From: Gamsiella multidivaricata
Taxonomy: Eukaryota > Mortierellomycota > Mortierellomycetes > Mortierellales > Mortierellaceae
DNA length: 64,000 nt
Assembly (NCBI RefSeq): GCF_025024155.1
Contig: NW_026251767.1
Span: 62,001 to 126,000, forward strand
Direction of reading: 5' to 3'
In this document: positions 33,217 through 46,100 of the stretch, piece by piece
Layout: each line of letters starts with the position of its first letter
How positions within the stretch are numbered: position 1 is the stretch's first letter
Made by a program: the position numbers and the translations under genes
The notes under the pieces: generated by a model
Told to the model about the DNA's origin: nothing
The model's input: only the letters and a program-made list of their open reading frames with translations
Database searches by the model: none

Positions 33217-35880
33217 TCACAGCACAACCTCCCGCCAAAGTACAGAGTCTGGATTCAACGCCTTGAAGAGCTCCAGGTCGAAGATCTGGCCAGTTCCCTC
33301 TGGGTTGTCCCGCATGAGCCGCTGGCACATCTTGTCAATAGCAATGACCGACAGCACTGTCTGGATATAAGCATCGATCATGTCGTCAACGCCGAGGCCG
33401 AGCTGGTTAAAATCTTTGCGATCCATGAGCAACAATCTTGCGGCTTCAGTGCTCCATTCGCCGGTGGGCGACTTGACCGACAAGTTCGTACCCAGCATCT
33501 CCCATGAGGTTGTTGCGGGGTCGTCTTCCAGGTAGCGGATCAAGGGCTTGCGAGCGCGGCGTGCGTAAATACAAATCGGGCGGAATCCGTCTTTGTTACC
33601 GGCCACCATCATGCGCAGGTCTGTCACGAACGTATTGTTCTTCTTGTTGGGGATCGTACCGACGTGGTAGAACTTGCCGTGCCGGGTCATTGAGGACCAA
33701 GAGGCGTTTCCGACCAGAGACTGGACAATGTATTTGTCATAATGCTGGGGCGTGTCCATGAACTCTTGCAGTTCCTGTTTGTTAGTGATTGTGTAAACGC
33801 CCTGGCCTAGTTCATAAGAAATCATACCCGTGTAAGTGTTCTGGCGTGGCAGCGATATTCCATACTTAAGCGAGGAAACTGCGATCCAGCTGCTTACCAG
33901 CATTTGAATAAGGCACCTTGACGACAGCATGGCCACCCATGCTGTCCAACCACAAGGGGATCTCATTCTTAGTAACGTTGTTGATCGTCTCTGGGACACG
34001 AACGTGCAGACCGGAATCTGCCAGCTCTGCATTAAAGAATTCGTATGCCTTGGCAGCCATCATCTTATTGCGGCCTCCTGCCAAGCATGCCACTGTCTGG
34101 TTCATAACAACGGTTTTGGTATACAAGGGGAAACGGTTCCAGGGCTTCTGTGTAACATATCGGAAGCATGCTCTAATTGAGTGCCACTCTAAAGTTCACA
34201 ACATAGAAACGATATCTCTGTCAGACGTAGGGCAGTAGAATGGGTACACCACATCGCAGCAGAAGCCATTCGATTGTCCATTGAGCGTACCCTTCTTGTT
34301 GTCGCGGATATGCATAACGCGGTCAACCCACTTGACTGGGGGATCTTGGTCGTACTCATAAAACTCGACGAGCCACACTTTCTCCTTCATGACCTCTGCC
34401 AAAGTCGAGGCATATCCGCTAGCCTCCATCATGTTCTTGTCGCAAACGACAGCTAGACCTCCCAGGGACTTGTCAGCCTTGTCGATCATGTCCTTGAATG
34501 CGGACTCAAGCACCAAACGGTATCCACCATGCTCCTAAAAAGCACGCAATCAACAATCCGTATATCAGACCTCAGTGACGTAAGGACGTTATTAGGCCTA
34601 TGGAAAGCTAAGCGTTCTTTGCTCGGGATAGTTACGTACATCTGATTCGGACAGAAGAGGCATCGACTTTTGGCCAGAAGGGCACGAATTAGTCTCGACG
34701 ATAATCATCTGACGATGGCCCGATGCAGTCGTTACATTGAACAGATCAGAACCTATTGTCCCCGTCGGATTGAATTCAAAAGTAGGAAAAGAAACGCGTT
34801 AATTAATCTGCATGGGAAAACAATTTCACTCTGCCCATTTCATCCGCGCTGCGCTTGCGATCCCCATTTTTATCTGCGCAAGATACGCACGATGGTTGAT
34901 TAGGAGGCGCGTATCGCGAACTCTTTTTTTTTTTGTTTGTTTGCGTCCAGCATGCAGGGTGACACGAACTCTTTTTTTAGCCGTCCGCTTTCTCAGCCAG
35001 TGCAGTCTTCAGTTTGTGCTTTCCATAGAAAACGGTTGAAACAAACACGTTCGACCACGCTCGCACCCCAAGATCAATCCAACAAGGAAAAAAGTAGGAT
35101 TGCATGATAACGACGTAAAACCGAGGGGAAACACTTGCCTGCCCACTGAAAATGCTTGGGGACATAGTCGAGACACTTGCGGAGCACTTCCTCGTTCACC
35201 TGGGGGTTTAGATGCATATATCTGGCGATGATCCGCTCGTTACCCAACGAAAAGAAGTAGCCGACCATGGGATGGATCTGAGCGTTTAGGACCCGTGGAT
35301 AAAAATGCTTCTCTGGTTCAAAATGCTCGTTCGTAACCTGGTGACCATCGGGCGTGGTCTTCTTGGGCTTGGGCTCCAGATAGATGTCGCTGATCTTTTG
35401 GGCGGCTAGAGAAATAGCTGCGAGGTTGTTGGCTAGAGCCGCATCTTCGTCCAGCTCGCCGTTGTTACTGGCACCGCTGCCACTTGAAACATGGTCACCG
35501 CTGTTTCCACCAAGATTGGCAACATTGGTGCTGGTGAGGGGACCAACGCTGGCGGTCGAGTCGCTCGAGCCTCTACCCTGGCGGCGGGTGCCATTTGACG
35601 CACTTGTGCTTCCGAGATACTGGTCCAGCTTGGAGGCAATCGATCCAGCCATGGAGGACAGCTCGCTCTTGGAAATGGATCCGCCTGGGGTCAGTGATCC
35701 ACCGCCGCGATTCTTTGGGACGGGAATAGGAGCCGTGGCGGCAAAGGCGGCGTCGAGAGGAGGGGTGGTGTTTCCGTCGGCCAGGAAGTGGGATGAACCC
35801 TTGACGACTTGATCCGGATACAAGGGTCCCAGAGAATTCTTGGCCGTGTTAACAGCGGACGAACCAGCGAGGGTGTTCAT
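33217..35880 (-). CDS. ATP-grasp-like protein, unknown substrate
   Basis: Five exons (35880-35139, 34752-34640, 34534-34211, 34147-33898, 33806-33217) splice in frame to 672 residues. The first intron has a GC donor (G|GCAAGT). The first 165 residues are low complexity (Ser, Gly, Asn, Ala). The folded part then shows features of an ATP-grasp enzyme: [16 protein letters not shown], an ATP-binding strand and flexible glycine loop [18 protein letters not shown], and [14 protein letters not shown], then DLRMMVAG. I infer a carboxylate-amine/thiol ligase or a catalytically altered relative, but the metal-binding residues near the C terminus cannot be placed with certainty. A preceding domain ([21 protein letters not shown]..., [12 protein letters not shown]) is unfamiliar. 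No pathway is assigned. The fourth-exon donor GTTTCT is weak, though phase supports it. Confidence 0.7.
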
Positions 35881-37859
35881 GTGAATTAAGAGGGTGGATT
35901 CTGCAGATAAACTTTAATTTCTAGGAAGAGGGGGGGAAATTAATAAGAGATGCGACACAGACAAAAGGATGAGGAGGAATGAGAATGAGGATGGGGGAAC
36001 GCCAGAGAATGAAGACACAGAAGGCAGGGAGGAGATGGGGAAGGATGGAGGGATGGAAGGAAAGGAGGAAAAGGCGAAGAGGACGAGCAGCCAGAGAGAC
36101 ATTCGCTTTTATTCCTGTGCATAGAACGGCTGCTTACTGCTGTAGCAGCCGGCCGCCAGTGGCAGCAGGCCTTGGATGGAAATGCAACGCCTTTTTTTTT
36201 TTTTTTCTGCATCCACGCACCAGCAGCTCATTTTGTTTACCGCCAAGTCGACCTTCTCTCCACCCTGTCCACCAATCAATCCGATCACGCTCGTCAGCAC
36301 TCCATGCTGCACCGTCCTGATAGGGAGCAGCAACAATTCAAATGGAACAGAAAGCGGCACAGTATGCAGCAAAAACAGAAAGGAAAAAACGTGCTGCATG
36401 AAGAAAATTATATGCGTCGGAGGGCTGTACGTCTACTATCCCCACCTGAGATACCACACAGTACACGGAATAGGAGGGCCGAATGAGATAGACACGGCCA
36501 GATATGCTGCATTCGCGAGCTCCTGATTTGGTCTCTCTTTAACTGCATCTCATTTGACATTCTCAACATGTTCACCCCAAGCAAAAAGACCTTTGCTCAA
36601 CTGAACTCACCTGTGTGGGTCTTTTTCTTGGCTAGGAAAGATTCCACAGACTACAGTTGAGGTGTTCTTTCCTGGGATCGTATTAGATGAAGGCGATTTG
36701 AAGGACGGATTCCAAGATGATGTAGAGAGTGATAGGACAGAAAGCGAATAAAGATAGTGCGAGAGAAAAGGAATAATCAAAAGTCGAGCAGGCTGAGATG
36801 CAAAGGCGCACTCTGTGTGTCCTTTTGTTTAAAATGAACAGCAAACAAGGCGAAACGGGTCTTTTTCACAAACAGCAGAAGGGGCCCGTACGTGTGGTAG
36901 ACAACGTGCCAATCTGCCTGGCCTTCTTGGATAAGTGGTTTCTGAACTTTTTACACATCAAAGTGTGTTTGCGAGCGCGAATGAAATCGATTGCAGCGGC
37001 AGCATGGGGTTTACCTGTGGGCAGCAGAAGCACACACCAAAAAAGGGGGGCTGTGTAAGCCATGCACCACCCCCGAACCCTGAGAACGCAGACAGAGAGA
37101 CACATGCACCCGAATGTGTAGACTATAGTCTACGACAGCTGCACTCGCTTGCCTTTTCCTACTCCTATTGCCTCGCTTTCTCTGCTGTATGCTTCCTACG
37201 ATGCAGATGGCTGCAGACATGAGGTTTGGCCAATCAAAATCCTGTAGTTCTATATGACGGCCACGACCCCCCATTAGTTAGGCTTCAGTCGTGCAAGGAC
37301 GTGCTGCTTTCGGCGCTGATTGTACGCAATGGCGTGTGCTCGTAGTCTCCCTGTCGACTTTGCCTTCTTATTTTGTCTTGTCTTGTCTACAGTAATGGTG
37401 GAGTGTTGATCCCCTTTACCCGACGTTCCTCGCTACAGGTTCAGTGATTTGATCCTTTTTTTTTCTGTCATAAACAATTGGTGGCGAACAATGATTCACC
37501 ACTCTAGTCTTGACCAAATCCCTACACGAAGGCGTACTTCACCTTCACACTCACATAATTACTGGACTTATAATACAATCTATATTCGTAATGGCCACAT
37601 TTATTGCAAAGTACTTCCTGCCTACATATACAGGAGTCCAGAAATAAATGAAGGACCGTTCCACGATGACATATATTGGCGAGGGTTGCACAGGGCCATG
37701 GCGAAGAAGAAAAATACCATGCTCGCTCTTCGCTAATACTTAGTTCTTTATTGTTTCCTGTCACTAACTGCCACTACCGCCTTCCCTCTCCAGAATTAAC
37801 AGACCATAGCAAACCCTGGCTTGAGCGAGAGACATGATCAGCAACTCCGAGATCCGCTG
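35881..37859. other. Intergenic region, no gene recognised
   Basis: About 2 kb. The first 170 bp is purine-rich on the plus strand (pyrimidine-rich leader of the minus-strand gene), with GAGGATGGGGGA-type sequence. Beyond that, several short frames overlap on both strands without any motif. A 15-base T run lies near 36191-36205. Confidence 0.55.
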
Positions 37860-39961
37860 ACCAGTAAAACGCCAGCATCGCTACTCGATTGGATATCAAG
37901 GCCGAATAGCATTTTATCCTTTGGAGGGTCGTTTAATTGCCGTTCAAGAACGCCGAATATACTGTCAATGGCGACGAAATCGTGCAGTTTATGATAGACG
38001 ACAACTTTGAAGAGTAAGGACCGCAAGCAACCCTAGGTTAACCTGCAATGCAGCAGTGCGATCCCCATTAAGAGAAGACAGATGAACAGCATCTGACATT
38101 GACCTTTTTGTTTATACTATAGCCTCATCCCACTGAGAATCAGCTATGTTCCAGGTGTCGTTCTCGATGTGATCATGAAGAGTGCCGAGGAAGGTGCATC
38201 TGCGCCGTTAGAGACCTCCTCACCCTCTCAAGGTATTGTGGGACACATACCCCCTGTGAGCGAGGGCTCGATGGTGCTTGTCGTAGAGCTGCATAGATAT
38301 ACCGACCTCTCCATCGCAGCCAAGGGCACCGCAGTCAAGGACACCACGACCAAGGTCCTTGCCGTTCAGTCCGTCGAAAGGACCGTAATAACGCAGCAGT
38401 CTCTTCAAGAGTACTTCCAACACTACCAGTCCTACCTCAAAAGCAACGTCTCCGGCCAACCTATTCAGGCAGCGAGCATCAAGGACACAATGAAGGAGCG
38501 GTTCGGTCTTCTAGATACGCAATTACAGTCCAACTACATCTTCCAGGTCTACACTCTACAAATCCAACAGCAGGTCCTTAATCAACTGGCCCTTCTCCAA
38601 AATTACGTCTAGGGTATCCACACCCAGACATACGAGCTTCACCAATACCCGATCCCTCGAGTGTTCGTCATCCTTCCAAAACCCATGCGACGCAGAGACA
38701 AGCTCAACAGATCCTTCTCCAAGCAGTTCCACTTGTCCTGTGCGAGTGTGGCAAACATGCCATGACGGAGGGAAGCAACATCCCGCATGAGACGCACCTG
38801 ACCAAGCATGAGGGATACGGTATTGAGCAACCAAACGAGTTCTTTAAGAGATACGGATCTCATATCCTGACGATCATGAAACTGCTCAAGTATGGATGCA
38901 CTGCCGCCTGTGTTGCTGTCCCGCCCCTCGCTCTATTCAACCTTACAGGCGAAATCGAAACTGTCAAGAAGAGTCTTGATGTCAGTGTGAGCACACTTGG
39001 GCCTCTAGTGGACGAAGCAATTGCGTATATCGAAAAATTGGGCAAGGACAATGCAGAACTTGACACAATACTCAGCAAGATGGATCTGAATGCGATCGAG
39101 GCGCTTGTGGGGGCGGATCGAAGGCAGTTGGAGTCGTTTCTACGCATCGACGACAAGGGGCATGACCTTGGCAATCTGTATTAGGTTGTTACTTCTGAAG
39201 GATATGTCAAATGGGTTTGCTTGGACCACTACCGTCAGCAACGCGGCGCCTCAAGGATGTCATCGAGGCTAGTGGTGCATATTACTATTTCGAGATTGGC
39301 TATGGTGATGTTATCCTCAGCTCTAGCATCATCGCCAAGCAGTTTTATGAAACACTGGTTAAGGCCCGTAGGACCCACTATCTCGTTGTTCGCTTAAAGT
39401 GGGATGGCACACTGAAAGATCTCCGTGTTCTGGAGGCTGCAATCAATCGAATCAACATATCTAAACTTTACATTCAGGCCATGGGAGATAAAGAACCTCT
39501 ATTCGATGTCATCAATCGCGGTCGTCGCTATGATCCACTCCTACAACTAATGGCCAACGGATGGATCCAGAATATGGAGATCAACACAAGCGGTAGCTTT
39601 TACCGGCGTGTCAGCAAATCCTTCGTTATGACCCATCATCTCCGAAGACTTTGTATCGTATCCAGCTTTTTGCCAGGCGAACCACTGCCAAGCTCTTTGC
39701 TCGCGAGCATTCTCAAATACTGCCCAGCCTTGAAGGTGCTATATCACGATCGGCAACATACACGCTACGTTCAAGGAATTCAAGCGCGGAACATACATGT
39801 CTCCGAACCTTGAAAAGCTGTTCCTGAGGCGAGAAAAACACGCTATCCCCTTGGCTTTATGTCACGGTGCGATCCAGGCCGTGGACGCTGAGATTGACGC
39901 TCTTTGTCAGAGTTTAGCTCTGACAGTACTCCCCAAGAGGGCAACAGAGCAGCACCGTTAG
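37860..39961 (+). pseudogene. Degraded copy of a fungal multicopy gene family
   Basis: The plus strand retains a continuous protein-like homologous track broken by several lesions. Pieces in order: an upstream exon remnant ending near 38013 (donor GTAAGG) with an in-frame TAA at about 37932; a main exon from 38123 (LIPLRISYVPGVVLDVIMKS) to an in-frame TAG at 38610-38612; a continuation (VFVILPKPMRRRDKLNRSF) to a frameshift near 38735; a second frame (LCECGKHAMTEGSNIPHETH, KYGCTAACVAVPPLALF) to TAG at 39182-39184; another frameshift near 39235-39260; a long third segment (RRLKDVIEASGAYYYFEI ... LKVLYHDRQ); and a final frameshift near 39770 before the terminal TAG. The PKPMRRRDK and CECGKH blocks resemble a large family that I recall from Mortierellaceae genomes. 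Function of the parent family is unknown to me. Confidence 0.72.
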
Positions 39962-40761
39962 TTATATATCTTTTTGGGACCAGCCTACCAGACTCCAATG
40001 ATACAGTAGCTTCACATTAAATATGCATGCTTCATCGATGACTATGAATGCGGCATCTTGAGCACTTGCGTCGTTTAAATACGATGAAGTCCATGACCAT
40101 AAGACCCCGACAAATATAATTTTATCATTAAGAGAGGTCGAAGGCCTCTTAATTTAATTTTTAATTAAGTACAAGGAGTGTCAGGCCGCGGCTCACGCCT
40201 CGGGTCTGACATGGCATAAAGTAATGCGCGGCTCCCTGCACCACCCTGACTCGTGGCCTCATCCTTCCCATCCTCGGTTCCAACGTTTTGATGGCGAAGG
40301 AGTAGCTTGTCGCGTTCGTTCCATGCTTCCTCTTTGCCTTCTTTTTGCCTGAAACTCAAGTGGAAGAAAGCGAGTTGAGTGGTCGGATGGCCGCTGCCTT
40401 ATTTTCTCGCGCGTGTCTCTGCTCCAGTTCTTTGGCGGCGAATGGACAGCTTGTCGCATTCGCTTGAATTGATCCCTGGTCCCTTTCGGCTATTTTTTTT
40501 TTTTTTTTTTTTTGTTGGCATTGTGCGTGTCTGCGCCAACGTCTTGGGTGCGCGTCATGGTCGGTCTACTCGATCTGCTCGCCCTATGCGACTCTTTTTT
40601 GTTCTCCACATTGGTAACCGTTCTCGCTTCGTTGTCTTTCCGCGCAATATTCATGTCTACTGCACCTCCTTTTTCGCACACCCTGTTCAGCTCGGTGTCT
40701 TCTTTTCTCTCCGCTGCGAAAGAGAGGTTGAGGATACTTTAATTTTGGAAGCTTTATCTTC
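39962..40761. other. Intergenic region, no gene recognised
   Basis: 800 bp with a 20-base T run at about 40493-40513 and a TTAATTTAATTTTTAATTAA stretch near 40148-40167. No protein motif found. Confidence 0.5.
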
Positions 40762-42289
40762 TTACTGTGGGGGAACTTTAAGATCCATAATATGCCTAAT
40801 AGTTTTTTCAATTCGCCTCTTAAACGCCACAGTCATCTCCAGCAAGTCTGCGAAACCGTAGACTGAAATTATGTTATCCGGGACAGCGCCAGTGTACACG
40901 CTGTACACCACGACGATGCCCTTTATGCATCGAGCTTCGAGGAACTCGACCTTGAGTCCCGAGAATATAATTCCATAGACACGCAGAGCATCAAGCTGGT
41001 CCGAGGACATCTCAGGGAGCTCTTGAATAATTTGGACGAGGGATCTGTAAAGAGCCTTCTCCAGTTTTTCCAAGTCTTCCTTGCGAGCTTTGTAGTTCGT
41101 GTTTCGATTTCCCTCCACAATTAGTAGATCCAGTTTATAGGAGCTGTGTGTGAGGATCGCGTCGTGCCGCACGGCTGGGTCTCCGTGGCTCGGTTGTGTC
41201 TTCCCGACATGGAATTCCGTACCCTCGATCCTCTGAAAGATGCCAAAGATCGGGCAATATATATATCCCATAAGCCATCCTTTCATAGGGTTTGCACTGA
41301 TACATGTCGTGTCCCAATGTAAGCTCCTAAGAGCCACCATAATAAATAACACCAAAACAAGTCAGCGTTTTTTTCTATCGGATATCATTTCCATTCAACG
41401 CAATCATCAAGTTCGATTAGACACACATTTGATCCATGGCCATCCAGATAAACTCGATCTCAGCATTGAAGCCTTTCTCAGCATCTTTGGGTCGCATTCT
41501 GCCGAACATGTCAAGCAGGAGGTGGTGGAGCGAACTATTATTGGTGGCGTGTCTGAAGTTTTTCGCAGGAGGATTGATATCCTCCAGGTTGTCGTCCTCC
41601 AGTTTGTAAGCAGTGATTGTCGTCTGCAAACTGTTCCAGTTTTTGATGCTGGCATCCATTTGTTTTGGGGTTTTTGTAGCGCAGAATAACTTGTACTTCT
41701 GTATCTGGTTGTTCTGATTGCGCTCCCGTTCCTCATGCTCGTTCCGCTCGTTCCGCCTCCTCTACTCAGGGTAAACCGCAAGCTCCTCCCATCCTCTAAG
41801 TGCATTAGAGCGTCCAGAAGGTCCTTTTGCCTTATTTTCGGATGGTCGACTGTCATCACTCTCATATGTGCTGGAGTCACTCGCATCGTGAGACGAGACA
41901 CTTCGCTAGAACACCCAGACAGTGGAATAATGGCTTTAGTCAGTATGATATGATCGACTTTAATTGAGGAATATCGTTTCGAATGGCACAAATGTCTAAC
42001 GGCTTACCTTCGAGTCGATTTCAGGTGCTTCCTCAAGCTCCACGAGTTTAGGCTGAGGCTCTTGAAGATAACGCTCGCACAAACTGACAATCACGGTCGG
42101 TGTCCAGTAACCAGCCTTGAGGATCTGGAGGTTGCTTTGCCAGGATTCGAAAGCAACATCCACATCTAGGGTGGAGTCACTTTTCTTGAGGTGCATGAAG
42201 AATTCTGCAAAGCGCCAGTAAGAGCATATTGACGTCTTGAAGTAGTTGTGAACGTCGACATATCTTGATGGGGTCCAGCTAGTCAGCAT
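40762..42289 (-). pseudogene. Unknown three-exon gene with one in-frame stop (possible pseudogene)
   Basis: Three exons (42289-42008, 41905-41427, 41326-40762) share a consistent reading phase and would give 441 residues, except for a TAG at 41762-41764 in exon 2, between WEELAVYPE and RRRNERNEHEERERNQ. Exon 1 (MLTSWTPSRYVDVHNYF) and exon 3 (LHWDTTCISANPMKGWLMGYIYCPIFG, then [43 protein letters not shown]) are intact and protein-like. The exon 3 pattern of acidic and hydrophobic strands around LDLLIVEG and [16 protein letters not shown] recalls nuclease-like folds, but I cannot name a family. Either the copy is inactivated, the stop is an assembly or allelic error, or the stop is removed in a way I cannot see. 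It is probably another lineage-specific multicopy family. Confidence 0.6.
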
Positions 42290-42496
42290 TGTGGAAGGAA
42301 TGTTTGAGAAATATGACTGTGACCAGAATCAATGAGAACAAGAGAGGGTAAATAGGTTATATGCCACAATGTTCGATGATGTGGAGGAGTGTTTGGTGAT
42401 GTGAAGGAGTGATGCTCTACACGGAGCGCGCTTCTTGTATACCAGTTGTGGTGCTATGCCCATGTAAAGTGCCCAAGACTTAAAAGTAGTGATTCT

Positions 42497-42660
42497 CACC
42501 GGTGAACGGTTAACCACGATGAAGAGGTTTTTTCGCCGGCCGGTGAGTAAAGAAGTTCACCGGTGAGTTCCACATATGCATGGTGATAGCTGGTTCACTC
42601 ACTGAATTCCACCAGAGTGGTGAAATAAATATATGCGGCCGACTCTTTGTTCGCCGGTGA
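42497..42660. repeat. Cluster of CACCGGTG/GCCGGTGA palindromes
   Basis: Two perfect TCACCGGTGA palindromes lie 60 bp apart (42497-42506 and 42557-42566), with related GCCGGCCGGTGA (42536-42547) and TCGCCGGTGA (42651-42660). They lie upstream of the unknown gene at 42289. This could be a regulatory cluster for that gene or the remains of a nested inverted repeat. Confidence 0.6.
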
Positions 42661-42813
42661 TAATCAATCACCTGTGTCCTGCAGAAAATATATTGCCCAA
42701 GGCTTAATTGACACCGTCCAATGCCCGAGTTCTGAAACTGATAGGTACCCCGTAGATGTGGTCTTTCTCCTCTCCTACGCTAATGATGATAACGCCATAA
42801 AAAACTCTGCGAC

Positions 42814-42930
42814 GTACAGTCGAAACTGGTTTTTAGGCCGCATTCTCAAATGAAAACGCGGCCTAAAGCTTCAAAGTTATGGAGCCGATTTACATACGAA
42901 AACGGCTCCAAAAACCAATTTCGACTGCAC
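42814..42930. mobile_element. MITE-like element with terminal inverted repeats and two internal hairpins
   Basis: 117 bp. The ends are inverted repeats matching at 20 of 23 positions (GTACAGTCGAAACTGGTTTTTAG against the complement of the right end). Inside are two separate perfect stems: TTTAGGCCGC (42832-42841) with GCGGCCTAAA (42858-42867), and TGGAGCCG (42880-42887) with CGGCTCCA (42903-42910). There is no coding capacity. The CAGTCGAAA end resembles short Tc1/mariner-type termini, and a TA precedes the left CAGTCG, but the right flank is CA, so a target-site duplication is not clear. Confidence 0.7.
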
Positions 42931-43183
42931 TTATATTTGGACCATTCGTAGTCAGCAATTGCAGACCATTCTGACGTGTAGCAGTTGTAGCAGTAGCTGT
43001 GATTGAGCAGATAATGATTTATTCAAGAAAGCTGGATTCAATAAAAATACACAGTTTTTCAAAAAAAGACAATGAAGCAAAAAGAAAGCGCATTAGATCA
43101 AATAACAAAAGCACAGAAAACAACAACGAAATAGTAATAGAGAAAATTGAAAACAAACTGAAATGAAGACCAAGCAGAAGGAT

Positions 43184-46100
43184 TTAAGGCTTCTTAAACA
43201 AAAAATTGGTCTTGGTATCTTGGGGAATGCTAAAGTTCGTTCGCAGAGGGTATTCGTAGTACGGGTCATGCTGTGCAAGATCAGGACAGTTCTTGGGTGG
43301 GAACTTGTTGATCGTCGCAATCAGCTCGTTGACGCGAAGTGGTTTCGTAATGTATTCATCCTAAAAGATTAAAAGAAACAGTAACTCCGTTAGCGAACTT
43401 GTCCATAAAGAAAATATGCTGCAGCAAAAAAAAACTAATAGATCGGAAGAACACCTACCATTCCAGCAGAAAGACATTTCTCTCGGTCGCCAATCATGGC
43501 GTGTGCTGTCAAGGCAATGATCGGCAGATGCTCGTTCTTGCCCTTCAAAAGCTCCAGCTTTCGAATCTCCTGCGTCGCCTCAAATCCTCCCATAATGGGC
43601 ATCTGGACATCCATTAAAATCAGATCAAAGTGCTTAGTGTCGTAGCACTCGACAGCCATCTTGCCGTTCGATACAATCGTGACCTTGTGCCCGAACTTCT
43701 CAAGGATTCGAACTGCCAACTTCTGGTTGACAACATTGTCCTCGGCCAAGAGAATATGCAAGGGAATGGCGTGCTCAGCATCCGAGGGGAGGGCAGAAGC
43801 GGACTCGAATGCCGGCAAAAGCGCGTTCATCAAGTCGGGCAGTTGAACTGGTGGGTTGAAGTAACTGGCAATACCCAGCTCCTGACAGACCTTCATGCTG
43901 ATATAAGGTGTCGTCATGGATAAAAGCACAATTGGCAGGAATCGAAGCATTCCAATCTCCTTAATCTTGCGGATATCTTTGACATTGTCAACAATGATCA
44001 CATCAAACATGGACTTCTCCTGGGCCGATGTACTCGGGCCAGAAAGCGGGACAATTGCGGCGGCTTGTTCGAGCGATGCCACATGTGTGGCCTTGAACCT
44101 GAGCTCCTCCAGTGTTTTCATGACAGAGCGCGAAATGACTTCGTCGCGCATCGTACCCATGTAGAGGATGTGACGTCCAATATAGGGCTTTGTCTTCAAG
44201 TTGATTTGGTCCCAGGACATGGTACCTGTGTTGAACCGGACCGTGAAGAAGAACTGAGATCCTTTTCCGAACGTACTGTTGACCCAAAGATCACCTCCCA
44301 TCAAAGTAACGAGACGCTTCGAGATGGATAGACCGAGACCAGTGCCACCGTACTTGCGCGTAGTCGAACCATCCGCCTGGCAGAAAGTGTCAAAGACAAC
44401 CTCGATCTTGTCGCTCTGGATTCCAATACCCGTATCCGAGACACAGAACTGGAGCTCAACACCATTATCCGTCTTGTTTTTGCACACGCAGTCCAGGACA
44501 ACACTTCCTTCTGTTGTAAACTTGATAGCGTTTCCGATGAGGTTGGTGATAACCTGGCGCAGTCGCAAAGGATCGCCGACAAGCTGATCTGGGAAATCAT
44601 TGTGGACGTTGTAGATGAGATCAAGTTTCTTCTGGTGCGCCTTGACTGCGAGCGTCTTTAACACACCAAACGCCTGGGTTCGAAGAGAGAATGGAGCCTG
44701 CTCAATCGTCATTTTACCAGCCTCGACTGAAGACAAAAAAAAATCGTAAAACGACCATGGGATTAGTGCGCGGAGCAATTGTAGCTATATATCAAATTAA
44801 AAACTCAAGACAATTGCTCTTACTCTTGGAAATATCGAGGATATCATCAATAATGGTCAACAGAGAGTGGGCCAGATGACTGACAATCACCAAGTTCTCA
44901 CGCTGCTGTCGAGTAAGTTCTGTCTCCAAGGTCAGACTGGTCATTCCAATAATACCGTTCATAGGAGTTCTAGGTAAGCAGAAAATACAGCGCATTAGCA
45001 ATCCGAACCATCAACTACATTTTTGCGTACAATGTGAACGCAAAAATTTCCTTACCTGATCTCATGCGACATGTTAGCCAGGAACTCAGACTTTGAGCGG
45101 TTCGCCAATTCTGCTGCTTCACGAGCAGCAGTGTTCTTCTGGATACTCTCACGGAGATCATACACCATCTGGTTGATCTTGGTCTTAAGAGAGTCCATCT
45201 CACCCGAGGCCTCCACAGTGATGAATTGTGTAAAGTCACCATCGGTGGCGGCAGTTGAGATCGAGGCGAAAGCACGCACTTGCGCAGTCAAGTTGGAAGC
45301 CATGGTGTTGACGTTCGAAGTGATCTCCTTCCACGTTCCACGCACATCTTGGACCTGCGCTTGTACTCCCAACTTACCCTCAGTGCCGACCTCGCGCGCG
45401 ACACGCGTCACCTCATTAGCGAACATCGATAGTTGATCCACCTACCAAAGACAAAAGCTCATTAGTTCTTCGCTTAGAAGTATCAAAGAATAAAGTGAAT
45501 ATGCAAGAGCATCGCCTTACCATCGAATTAATAGTGTTCTTCAGATCCAAGATTTCACCCTTGACGTTAACAGTAATCTTCTTGGTCAGGTCCCCGCGAG
45601 CGACGGCTTTACTGACGTCTGCAATGTCACGCACTTGAGTTGTGAGATTGGCTGCCATGGTATTCACGTTCTCAGTCAACTCCCTCCACGTACCACCAAC
45701 GTCTTCAACCTCGGCCTGGCCGCCCAACCTGCCCTCAGTACCGACTTCACGAGCGACACGCGTAACCTCGGCAGCAAACGTCCTCAACTGTTCAACCATG
45801 GAGTTGACAGTCTTCTTCAACTCAGAGATCTCGCCTTGGGCCTCAACATCAATAGTCTTACTCAGGTCACCACAAGCGACTGCTGTCGTGACTTCGGCAA
45901 TGGATCGGACTTGAGTTGTAAGATTGGAAGCCATGGTGTTGACGTTATCAGTCAACTCCTTCCAGGTACCATCAACGCCCTCAACCTCGGCCTGGCCACC
46001 CAACTTTCCTTCGGTGCCGACCTCGCGAGCGACACGCGTGACCTCGGCTGAGAAAGTGGACAGTTGGTCCACCTACAACATAGAAGACCTGAAATTAGAC

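Noticed and set aside
40379..40861. Plus-strand frame of 160 codons
   Set aside because: It spans a poly(T) run and the antisense of the real exon at 40762; no motif.
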